Both the position numbers and the translations under genes were made by a program. DNA of 64,000 nucleotides from Bog-532 sp963732345. GTDB taxonomy: Bacteria > Actinomycetota > Actinomycetes > Streptosporangiales > Streptosporangiaceae. The stretch is taken from NCBI GenBank assembly GCA_963732345.1, contig CAVSZI010000020.1:1-64000 (forward strand), read 5' to 3'. Shown here piece after piece: positions 1 through 7,579 of this stretch. Within the stretch, counting starts at the first letter, position 1; every line of letters begins with the position of its first letter. The notes beneath the pieces are model-generated. The model was not told the origin of the DNA. It did no database searches and saw nothing but the letters and a program-made list of their open reading frames with translations.

Positions 1-12
1 ACGCAGGTCAGA

Positions 13-43
13 GGCCGGTTCTGATCAAGGAACCGGCCTTTTT
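13..43 (+). terminator. Rho-independent terminator
   Basis: Perfect 8-bp stem GGCCGGTT / AACCGGCC (13-20 with 31-38), a 10-nt loop and five T residues (39-43). It reads rightward, so it would end a transcript entering from the left of the window; it also lies just beyond the 3' end of the leftward integrase gene. The short sequence before it (1-14) is the exact reverse complement of 14 bases at 11129-11142. Confidence 0.75.
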
Positions 44-50
44 GGATCTC

Positions 51-74
51 CGGCAGCAGCAAACGGCAGCAACC
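51..74 (+). repeat. att-associated 24-bp repeat, copy 1
   Basis: Two CGGCAGCA half-sites with a 13-bp period, ending ACC. It abuts the stop codon of int1 (the stop is at 76-78). The copies at 11067 and 19046 are identical over all 24 bases; those at 4533 and 28367 are variants. Position beside an integrase gene and the two-half-site layout fit an integrase or excisionase arm-type binding site; this is inference. Unlike the other four, this copy has no CCTGC 44-45 bp to its right. Confidence 0.7.
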
Positions 75-1232
75 ATCAGGCGAGCCAGTCGCTGAGCTTG
101 CGGAGCGCGTCACGGGTGGCGTCGGACGGGGCCTCGGTGTAGATCTCCATTGTGACGGCGATCTTGCTATGCCGCAGTATGCGCATCGCGACGCGGGGGT
201 GCACGTCGAGGGCGGCCAGCAGCGAGGCGCACGTCTTGCGGGTACCGTGAACGGTGATCCTGGGGACTCTCGCGGCAGCGACACAGCGGTCGAAGCTGCG
301 GTTGAAGTTGCGGGGTTCGATCGGCGTGCCATGCCGAGTGGTGAATACCAGGCCGGTGTCAATCCAGCCGTCTCCAGCCCGGTCACGGTTGGCATCCTGC
401 CGTCGCTTGCGGATCTTGAGTGCGGTTACGCACAGCTCCGGCAAGGGCAGCGGTGCCTCGGATGTCTCGGTCTTAACTTCACGGCGAACAAGCTCGCCTC
501 GGACGCGCTGGAGCTGCTCCCCCACATAGAGCTCGGCGTCATCCAGATCGACCTGATCCCAGGCCAGGCCGAGCACCTCTCCCCTACGCAAACCGAGGAC
601 GAGGACCAGGACGAAGGCGGGGTACAGCGCTTCGCCCGCGTGCCAGACCGATTCGAGGAACCAGCGGGCATCATCGACCGTCCACGTCTGGCGCTGGCGA
701 CGCTGATTCGGCTCACGGCGTTTTGTCATCTTGACCGCGGTGACCGGGTTGCGGCCGATTACCTCATCTTCAACCGCGCATGTAAAGGCGGCGCGAAGTG
801 TGTCGCGGGCGTCTTTCCGGCTACGAGCGGAGAGTGTTTCCTGGCAGCACTTACCAAACGCGCAGCAGCGTCTTTTATCTTTCGGGCGCGCAGCATCTTT
901 TCCCTGCGCGCAGCACTGGCAGATAACGGCAAGCTTATTTAGCCATTGCCTGACATCTCTCACCTGGATCTTATCGAGACGCTTACCGCCAAGGTGCGGA
1001 ATGATGTGCAAGCGGCTGAACATCTCGTATCTCTCATACGTCTTCGGAGAAAGGTTGGGCTCTACGATTTCTTTCAGCCAGTAAGCGAGGAACTCAGCGA
1101 GCTTGGAGACGTCAGAGCTGACCGGGCGCTGGTTCGCCTGGTCTCGCAGGTTCAGCCAGTTCTGCTGTGCCTCCTCGTACGTCTTGCCCCGGACGTACTT
1201 GCGGTAGCGGGTCCCGTCCGGCCGGGTACACC

Positions 1233-2825
1233 CAATGCCGCTTAGCTTATTTTGATCATGCTGCGGTTCTGATCTTTGCCCTGGCCAGGATGGGGCTGGC
1301 GAGTTGGATGGTGGCGGGGCCGTCGTGGCGGTTGCCGTGCTGGCCGGGTTTCTTGACCGGGTAGTGGTTGTGGCGGGCGCGCTTGACGACGCGGGGGTAG
1401 CTGCGCTCGCGCCGCTTGTTCAGGTGCTTCGGGTCCGTGATGCCGGCCGTCACCCTGGCGAGGATGAGCTGGCGCTGGTTAGGGGGAAAAGCCGGGCCGG
1501 CGGCCCGGCGTCGGATGATGCGGACGGTTCTCTTGAACTTGACCCGGTCCGGGTCGATGCCCGCGTTCGTGGCGGCGGTGCAGATCAGGGCGCTGATCGC
1601 GTAGTGGGTGAGCAGGTAGCCCCAGATCTCCTGCCGCACCATGTCCGGGGACTCAGAGCGCAGGATCTTCCCCGGGCCGCGCAGGTAGGTCTTGAGCTGG
1701 GCGTTCCCGGTCTCGTGCTCCCATCTTTCGTGATAGGCCTGCGCGAGGACGGCGGCCGGCGCGTCCGGGAAGTCCACGATGGTGGTGATCAGGGCGATGA
1801 TCTCGTCTTTCCCGTCGCCCTCGCGGTCGGGCACCTCGTACTCGATCACCCGCACGTACCGGGCTTTCTCCGGGTCCAGGTCCTCCCCGGCGCGGGCGGC
1901 CTCCAGGAGTTTCTCCCGGGCCTTGCCCCTGATCTTGGGATTTACCAGCACGGATCGGTAGGAGCCGTCCGGATAGAACTCCAGCGGGTCCAGCCGCAGG
2001 TCCGCCTTGACCCGCCACAGCAACGCCGCGCCGGTGCCCGCGGCACTGCACCAGTCCTGCCAGTTATAGAAGTTGCGGTCGGCGATCAGCAGCCAGTCTT
2101 CTTCCAGCTGCGGGTACAGCGTGCGGGCCAGGGACTGCTCGCCGCTGCCCTTCGACGTGCACGGGCCGATCGCGGCCAGCACGGCCGCGTGCGACGCGCA
2201 CTCGCCGATCGTCACCGCCCTGGCCTTGGGAAACGCCGCCGGTGCATCGTCCTTGCCGGTCCCGGGGTACCCGAACGCCGCGGCGTTCGGCTCCGTGTCC
2301 GGGACATCCCATTCCAGGCCGTCCATGCTCATCTTCCGCCACGGCCCCAGGAACGCCCCCGGCGTGTCCTCCGTCGCCACCGGCCTCGCGACCTGCGCGA
2401 ACACCTCTTTCACCGGCTCGTGCCCGAGCCGCTGCCTGGCCTGCGTCAGCCCGCCCGTCGTCACCGTGGCCTGCGACGGGTCCCAGCAGCCCCAGTCAGC
2501 CAGGGTCTCCGACAGCCGGACCCAGGTCTCCTCGTAGTCCTCCTCGGCCAGCAGCGCCAGCGCCATCGCGAAATACACCATGACCTGCGGCGGGAGCTTG
2601 CCGCCCTTGCGCTTCGCGCCCTTCCCCGTCGCCTCGACCGCATCGTCGACCGCATCCCGCGGCACCCAGGATGCCAGCACGCCCAGGGAGATCCAGTCGC
2701 TCAAGCGGCCCTCAGCCACACTGCCAGTCTGCGTCATAACCCGCGATCATGCCGGCAACCAGCCGAAACACCCCGCAGCGACACGCCAGGGCAAATCAAG
2801 ATCAACTTTAAGCTAAGCGGCATTG
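1233..2825. mobile_element. IS4-family insertion sequence in int1
   Basis: A 1593-bp element. Its ends read inward as CAATGCCGCTTAGCTTA on both sides, followed by a TTGATC-like inner match. It is flanked by a perfect 10-bp target duplication, CGGGTACACC, at 1223-1232 and 2826-2835; 10 bp or more is usual for IS4-family elements. Intact ends, an intact transposase and a perfect duplication point to a recent insertion. Confidence 0.95.
1256..2737 (-). CDS. IS4-family transposase
   Basis: A 493-residue DDE transposase of the IS4 type. An N-terminal IS4 domain (about 1-110) precedes an RNase H-like catalytic core. Visible active-site motifs are the first Asp in the region of MDGLEWD, the second in LLIADRNFY, and the Glu in the Y-x2-R-x3-E-x6-K signature of YHERWEHETGNAQLK. 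The ATG start at 2737 is 88 nt inside the right end; its Shine-Dalgarno is weak. The stop lies in the left terminal region. The frame shows no damage, so the element could be active. It is only distantly related to the other IS4-family transposase at 7580-9109. Confidence 0.93.
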   Translation of the reverse strand: MTQTGSVAEGRLSDWISLGVLASWVPRDAVDDAVEATGKGAKRKGGKLPPQVMVYFAMALALLAEEDYEETWVRLSETLADWGCWDPSQATVTTGGLTQARQRLGHEPVKEVFAQVARPVATEDTPGAFLGPWRKMSMDGLEWDVPDTEPNAAAFGYPGTGKDDAPAAFPKARAVTIGECASHAAVLAAIGPCTSKGSGEQSLARTLYPQLEEDWLLIADRNFYNWQDWCSAAGTGAALLWRVKADLRLDPLEFYPDGSYRSVLVNPKIRGKAREKLLEAARAGEDLDPEKARYVRVIEYEVPDREGDGKDEIIALITTIVDFPDAPAAVLAQAYHERWEHETGNAQLKTYLRGPGKILRSESPDMVRQEIWGYLLTHYAISALICTAATNAGIDPDRVKFKRTVRIIRRRAAGPAFPPNQRQLILARVTAGITDPKHLNKRRERSYPRVVKRARHNHYPVKKPGQHGNRHDGPATIQLASPILARAKIRTAA

Positions 2826-2898
2826 CGGGTACACCAGACGTACCCTCGCCAGCCTTCGCCGGACTGGTACAGGGAACCTTCACTGTTCCCGCGTTTGC

Positions 2899-3114
2899 TC
2901 ACCCGCTAGCCTCCCTCACTTTCCGGGCGACATACTCATCGACATATTCGGGGAGAATTCGCCGGTTACCGCCGTCCTTGACCGACCGGATCTGGCCGGT
3001 CAAGACCAGGTGCTTGGTCTTGGTCAGGCTGTAGCCGAGCATGACCGCGACTTGTTTCGTGGTGTACCACCGAGGCGTGGCCACCTCGGTGGGCATTTGC
3101 GTGCCAGAGGTCAA
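2899..3114 (-). CDS. xis1: excisionase-like HTH protein
   Basis: A 71-residue protein with a MerR-like winged helix-turn-helix of the excisionase type: WYTTKQVAVMLGYSLTKTKHLVLTGQIRSVK is the DNA-reading part, followed by RRILPEYVDEYVARKV. The start is TTG at 3114, chosen because AGGAG sits five bases upstream; an in-frame ATG seven codons later lacks one. Its TGA overlaps the GTG of int1, the coupled xis-int layout of actinobacterial integrative elements. Expected role: directing int1 toward excision. Since int1 is broken, xis1 probably has no cognate partner unless it serves another integrase in trans. Confidence 0.85.
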   Translation of the reverse strand: MTSGTQMPTEVATPRWYTTKQVAVMLGYSLTKTKHLVLTGQIRSVKDGGNRRILPEYVDEYVARKVREASG

Positions 3115-3150
3115 TGTAGCTCCTATTGGTAAGGCTATTCGGTGCTGTCT

Positions 3151-4522
3151 TTGACGCTTAATGCTGCAACGGCACTTAGCTGAGTACGTATCCGCGTTTC
3201 CGGTAGTGGCATAGCCGGGCTTGGTGCTGGCGTTTTCGGCGCCAGGTGGACCAGGACCAAACGCGGTCGGGGTCGGGTGAATAGCGCTGGATCAGGCTGA
3301 TCAGCAGCCGGCGGATCTCCGGTAGCGTGTAGCCGATCATGCCGGGGTCGCTGGTGCCGACCCCCCTTTTTCCGCCTGGGCCCGGCTGGCGGCGAGCCAG
3401 GCCAGGGCAAGCATGGACAAGGTGATGTGGGCGTACCAGGCCCGCCAGGACCGGACCTGGTAGTGATCGAGCCCGGCCTCGCCCTTGGCCTGCTGGAAGC
3501 ATTCCTCGATGTGCCAGCGGCTGCCGGCGATCCAGGCCAGGTCGGCGGTGCTGGAGCGGCGGGGGCCGTAGCAGGCGTAGTAGGCGATCTCATCGGGGTC
3601 GTGGAGGGACCGGCGGGCCAGCAGCCAGTGCCCGCGGCCAGGCCGCCACCCGGGCCGGACCGGGACCCGGGCCCAATGGGATTCCCGCAGGCCGTGCGCA
3701 CCGGGACCTACCGAGATCCGCTGCCAGGACCGGGCCGGCGCGGCCGTGATCAGCGCATCAGCGCGCTGCTCGCCGGCGCTGGTGGTGAGCGTGTCGCTGC
3801 GCCGGATGGCCATCACGTAGAACACGTCTTGTTCTTCCAGCCAGGCCTGCAGGTACTTGGCCTGCCCGTACACCTCGTCGGCGGTGAACCACGCGAACGG
3901 CACCTTCGCCTCGATCGCGCGGCTGATCATCGCCTTCGCCTGCCGCGGCTTGGTAGTGAACTCCGCCGTCGCCGGGATGCCCGCCGCGCGGCGCCGGTCC
4001 TGGTCCTCCGCCCAGGACTGCGGCAGGTACAGTTCCCGGTCGATTAACGCGTGCCCATGCACCGAGGCATAGGCCAGGAACGTGCCAACCTGGCAGTTCT
4101 CCGTCCGCCCGGCCGTCCCGGAATACTGCCGCTGCACCCCCGCGGACCGGATGCCTTTCTTGATGAAACCGGTTTCATCGGCGATCAGGACCCCGGCGGC
4201 GTCGCCCAGGTGCTCAATCACGTAGTCCCGCACGTCATCGCGGACCCCATCCACGTCCCAGTCCGCGCGGCGCAGCAGCCGCTGCATCCCATCCGGGCTG
4301 ACCTCGCCAGCGCGTTCCGCCAGCGTCCACCCGTTCTTGCGTTCCAGGCCCGCGACCAGCCCCGACACATATTTCCGGACCCGGGCCCTCGGCTCCGCAC
4401 GCCCGAACCGGCCCGCGATCCGCTCATGCACCCGGTCCAGCTCACCCGCGGCAACATCAATCATCACGCATTCAATGATGCCCGAAGGATCACGTAAGTG
4501 CCGTTGCAGTATTAATCGTCAA
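3151..4522. mobile_element. IS701-family insertion sequence
   Basis: A 1372-bp element between xis1 and an att-like module. Its ends are imperfect inverted repeats: TTGACGCTTAATGCTGCAAC and onward at 3151-3178, and the matching inverse at 4495-4522 (TTGACGATTAATACTGCAAC read inward). I see no clear target duplication. A solitary end of the same type, 24 of 27 bases identical, is at 25882-25908. The transposase inside is frameshifted. Confidence 0.88.
3176..4467 (-). pseudogene. IS701-family transposase, frame broken at A5G6
   Basis: The main frame starts with ATG at 4467 and runs about 370 residues, carrying the DDE motifs of the IS701 family: IADETGFIKKG, FTADEVYGQ and RWHIEECFQQAKGEAGLDHYQ. 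At 3371-3361 the coding strand reads five A then six G; there the frame runs out, ending 13 codons later at 3337. The missing family tail (TLPEIRRLL...WSTWRRKRQHQARLCHYRKRG) continues in the -1 frame to 3176. This is either an indel in the homopolymer run or programmed -1 frameshifting. I do not see a canonical X-XXY-YYZ heptamer in the right phase, so an indel is more likely. Confidence 0.85.
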
Positions 4523-4532
4523 CAGAAAGAGG

Positions 4533-4760
4533 GTGCAGCAGCAAAGTGCAGCAACCGCACCGTACGGCATCGACCTTATGCGACCGTCAACGTACTGTAA
4601 CGTGTCCATTCAGGGGTGGGGTCTGACCTGCGACTACGCTGACAGCCTCGGCGAGCCTCGGCTCGCGATGGCCAGGTCAGCACCGGTTACCAACGGGTAC
4701 CCCCTGAATGGACACACTGTAACCTGCACCAATGACCTCTATCGACCGCTTTGCCCCTAG
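4533..4760 (+). repeat. att-like module C, containing a MITE
   Basis: Begins with a variant 24-bp repeat (4533-4556) in which both half-sites are GTGCAGCA instead of CGGCAGCA. If the MITE at 4602-4715 and one duplication are removed, CCTGC follows 44 bp after the repeat, then ATGACCTCTATCGACC, which matches the module at 19046 (ATGACCTCTATTGACC). The tail GCCCCTAG parallels GCCACTCG/GCCACTAG in the other two modules. The first 40 bases after the repeat also match the module at 28367 (shared TTATGCGACCGTCA). I interpret it as an attachment-site relic. Confidence 0.6.
4602..4715. mobile_element. 114-bp MITE-like element with 8-bp TSD
   Basis: Perfect 15-bp terminal inverted repeats (GTGTCCATTCAGGGG at 4602-4616 and its complement at 4701-4715), flanked by the direct repeat ACTGTAAC at 4594-4601 and 4716-4723. 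No coding capacity. Inside is a second, shorter inverted pair (CTGACCT/AGGTCAG). Size, ends and the 8-bp duplication fit a non-autonomous element mobilised by a transposase making 8-bp duplications; which family is not clear from the ends. No autonomous parent with these ends is in the window. Confidence 0.85.
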
Positions 4761-5615
4761 ATGGTAAGGAAAGGGCACCTGTCGGCTACACGCGTCGGCC
4801 GATCGCAACGAAGTTCGCTGGGAACAGCCAGGGTCGATGCTGCACCGAGTCAAGGCGGGCAAATGCATCTTCCCAGCGCTTAATGTCGGCGTCGGTGGCG
4901 AATCCCTCGGTAAGCATGTCATCCCGAGCCGCCCATGACGGCGGCCGCATCCCGGGCGGGACACGTACTACCGGGGCACGGCAGGCATAGCGCTCGACGG
5001 TCAGGCCCGCATCGGTGAGCAGGTCGCCGAGGCGCAGCCCTACGGACAGGTCGTTGCCCCTGGCGCGGTGAAACTCCCCATAGCGCTCCTGCAGGTCTTG
5101 CAGCTCCGGCTCACCGGGCGTCATCCGCAAAGCCGTGACATCGACGTCTACCAGGTAAACACAGCCGCCGGTGGCGGCCAGTGAAGCCAGATGGGCGACG
5201 ATCGCTGCCTCGCGCCCGCCGTTGTGCGCCAGCACATGACGGCACATGACCACGTCGTACGCGCCGGGATCGAGGCCTGTGGCGTCGGCCTGACCAACCT
5301 GAACCCGGACCTGTGGCAGGCCAGCCGTCTGCTGCCGGGCTATGGATACCGCTGATGGATCGGCGTCGATGCCGACTGCCCGGCCTTCGGTCCCGATGCG
5401 TTCCGCCAGCAATCGCAAGATGGCGCCCGGGCCGCATCCCACATCAGCTATCCGGGCACCGGGCAGAATACCCGCCGCCGACCACTCCGCTGCCTCGTTG
5501 TCAGCGGCACTTGCCGCCATCATGCGGTAGCGCATTAGGGCGTGTTTAAAAAGCGGTGAGTGGGGCGTGGGTTACGAGATGGTGTCAGTGCAGGGGCTTT
5601 TGCTGTGACATAGCA

Positions 5616-5669
5616 AGGCCTCCGGTATGCGTGTCAACGACCAAGAAGACATGCTCATACCGGAGGCCT
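5616..5669 (+). promoter_or_regulatory. Hairpin masking the transposase ribosome-binding site
   Basis: A perfect 14-bp inverted repeat, AGGCCTCCGGTATG (5616-5629) and CATACCGGAGGCCT (5656-5669), with a 26-nt loop. The right arm contains the GGAGG Shine-Dalgarno of the transposase, whose GTG is at 5671. A transcript entering from outside would fold and hide the site; one starting within the loop or right arm would not. Such anti-readthrough structures are known in IS10 and IS50; here it is inferred from sequence. Confidence 0.65.
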
Positions 5670-5670
5670 C

Positions 5671-6582
5671 GTGCCTACCGTACCTGCGGCCGGGCGTCAT
5701 GACCTGGCCAATTGCGAGTGGAGCGTGCTGGAGCCCCTGCTGCCGGCGGGGAAGAAGGCAGGGCGCCCGCCGAAGTGGGCCAGGCGGCAGCTCATCGACG
5801 GGATCCGCTGGCGGATCCGGGCCGGCGCCCCGTGGCGGGACGTCCCGCCGTGCTACGGCCCCTGGCAGTCGGTGTACGGGCTGTTCCGCTGCTGGCAGCG
5901 CGACGGCACCTGGCGGAAGATCCTCGCGGCGCTGCAGGCCCTGGCCGACGCGGCCGGTCACCTGACCTGGGACATCTCGGTGGACTCGGGCACCGCGCGG
6001 GCGCACCAGCATGCGGCCGGGGCCAGGAAGGACCCGGCGGCGCAGAAGGAGCCGCCCGGCGGGACGGGCGCCCCCGAACCCGCCGACCACGCCCTCGGAC
6101 GGTCCCGCGGTGGTCTGACCAGCAAGTTCCACCTGGCCTGCGAGCAGGGCCAGAAGCCCCTCGCGGTCATCGTCACCGCCGGCCACCGTCACGACAGCCC
6201 CCAGTTCACCGTCGTGCTGGACGCCATCCGCGTCGCCCGCCCCGCCAGCGGCCGGCCCTGCACCCGCCCGGACCGGGTTCTGGCGGACAAGGCCTACGGC
6301 TCCCGCGCTAACCGCGCTTGGCTCCGCCGCCGCGGCATCCGCTGCACCATCCCCGAGAAAGCCGACCAGGCCGCCAACCGGAAGAAGAAGGGCAGCTCAG
6401 GAGGCAGGCCGCCCGCCTTCGACCCCGAGCGGTACAAGCAGCGCCACGCCGTGGAATGCGGCATCAACCGCCTCAAGCGCAACCGCGCCGTCGCCGCCCG
6501 CTACGACAAGCTCGCCGTCCGCTACGAGGCAACCCTCCACATCGCCGCCATCGGCGAATGGCTCCGGCCCCTCACTTCTTAA
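5671..6582 (+). CDS. IS5-family transposase
   Basis: 303 residues, single frame, unlike IS5 relatives that need frameshifting. The N-terminal DUF4096-type region (SVLEPLLP..., WRIRAGAPWRDVPPCYGPWQSVY) precedes the catalytic core: first Asp in DISVDSGTARAH, second in VLADKAYGSR and Glu in RHAVECGINRLKRNRAVAARYDK. The GTG start at 5671 has GGAGG five bases upstream inside a hairpin arm. The gene reads opposite to the methyltransferase it interrupts. Confidence 0.94.
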   Translation: MPTVPAAGRHDLANCEWSVLEPLLPAGKKAGRPPKWARRQLIDGIRWRIRAGAPWRDVPPCYGPWQSVYGLFRCWQRDGTWRKILAALQALADAAGHLTWDISVDSGTARAHQHAAGARKDPAAQKEPPGGTGAPEPADHALGRSRGGLTSKFHLACEQGQKPLAVIVTAGHRHDSPQFTVVLDAIRVARPASGRPCTRPDRVLADKAYGSRANRAWLRRRGIRCTIPEKADQAANRKKKGSSGGRPPAFDPERYKQRHAVECGINRLKRNRAVAARYDKLAVRYEATLHIAAIGEWLRPLTS

Positions 6583-6656
6583 ACACGCCCTAGTTCCTGC
6601 TCACTGAGCTTCAGGCTATAGCTGGCAGTTCCCGGGGGCTGGTTGTATCCGTTCAT

Positions 6657-7025
6657 GGGAGCACCGTACCCGGACGCGATTCCGTGTGCCCGTGTGGACG
6701 CAGGAGAGGGTCCGGGGTTGACTCGTGCCAAGCTCGCCGCTACTGCAAGCCGAGGCCACCGTGGTGTCCTGCGACTGACGCTTGAGTGTCAAGGGCCGTC
6801 CTGCCGGGGCACATCGGGGCACATGGCCTCGCGATCGGCCCGGAACCGATGAGAACCGCCGAGATCTCAACCACAGATCAGACCACATGCCGGGTACATC
6901 CGCCGTGGTCAGCAGCACCCGGGCACCAGACCCCGGCCTACAGGCCGACTCGCTTACCCAACGCCCCTGGTCTAGAAGCGCAGCATTTAAGTGGATGGTC
7001 AATCTAGCACTAACGCAAACTAACA
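6657..7025. other. Unassigned gap between two broken genes
   Basis: About 370 bp between the start of the disrupted methyltransferase gene (6656) and the stop of the disrupted gene at 7026. Both genes run leftward, so this should hold the methyltransferase promoter. I recognise no protein, RNA or clear promoter here. Confidence 0.5.
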
Positions 7026-7579
7026 TCAGGATAAGTGCTCATCAACTTCGAGACCTGGCAAGGCGGATTGGTCATCTTGGTCCGCTTGCATGGGCAGAAT
7101 ACTTTTGAGATCGTCATCCACCGTTAGTTTATACTTATTCGCTAGCGCAGCAACATAGATACCGAATGTCGCTCGCAGCTCTCCCGCCGCTACAAGGAAC
7201 CGCTCCCGGTTAGTCGGCTATTCGAAGTTAACCGGGGTGGTGTAGCGGTCTTCTGACGGTGCGTAGCGGCTGGCAGGGCCTGGCGTGTCGCTGCATAAGA
7301 GCGCCCGCGGCTTTCAAGATCATGGTTCTTTCCACGGAAGCATGATCACCAGAGAGCCACGGGCACGTGCGTCAGGATATGGCGTCGCGGCTGTTCGCGC
7401 TGGAAGGCGCGGAGGTCGCAGAGGTCGATGAGGAGCCCGGCGGCGGCCGGACGGTGTGGGTGATGACGGCCGACCCGGCCGCGCGAGTGTGCCCGCTGTG
7501 CGAGACGGCGTCGGAGCATGTCAGGGAGCAGGTGGTGACGCGTCCGGCCGATATCGGTTATGGCCGGGACCCACTGCCC

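Larger units (their letters stand above)
76..2902 (-). pseudogene. int1: tyrosine integrase split by an IS4-family insertion
   Basis: A site-specific tyrosine recombinase broken near its 5' end by the IS at 1233-2825. The N-terminal piece begins with GTG at 2902 (SD-like GGGAGG upstream) and overlaps the TGA of the excisionase gene by 4 nt (GTGA). Joining 2902-2826 to 1222-76 removes the IS and one copy of the target duplication and gives 1224 nt, an open frame of 407 residues. The C-terminal piece keeps the catalytic residues: Arg in LRRGEVLGL, the HGTR box, His in LRHSK and Tyr in EIYTE. A Cys-rich insert (CQCC...RCC...KCC) lies between the core-binding and catalytic parts. A downstream ATG at 1023 could give a 315-residue fragment lacking the arm-binding domain, unlikely to work alone. 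A fragment of a related integrase lies at 25403-25827. Confidence 0.93.
5538..6590. mobile_element. IS5-family insertion sequence in the methyltransferase gene
   Basis: A 1053-bp element with ends GGGCGTGTTTAA followed by AAAGCG/GAAG and GTGAG on both sides. It is bounded by a TA duplication (5536-5537 and 6591-6592), as in the IS427-type subgroup of the IS5 family. One intact transposase in a single frame. Confidence 0.92.
4786..6656 (-). pseudogene. SAM-dependent methyltransferase split by an IS5-family element
   Basis: A class I methyltransferase. The main fragment (5535-4786) has motif I VGCGPG, an acidic end of beta-2 (IDADPS) and a motif IV-like segment (YDVVMCRHVL). It begins inside the protein: the 5' end lies beyond the IS at 5538-6590. 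Joining 6656-6591 to 5535-4786 gives 816 nt, a 271-residue frame whose junction reads SLKLSEQELMRYRMMAASAA with no shift. The substrate is unknown. The 249-residue remainder starts with an ATG right at the IS edge and keeps motif I, so residual expression cannot be excluded, but the N-terminal cap is gone. The true start at 6656 lacks a strong Shine-Dalgarno. Confidence 0.9.

Noticed and set aside
1304..3034. Long rightward frame antisense to the first IS4-family transposase
   Set aside because: Arg/Gly/Val-rich translation without family resemblance; a by-product of high third-position GC on the opposite strand of a real gene.
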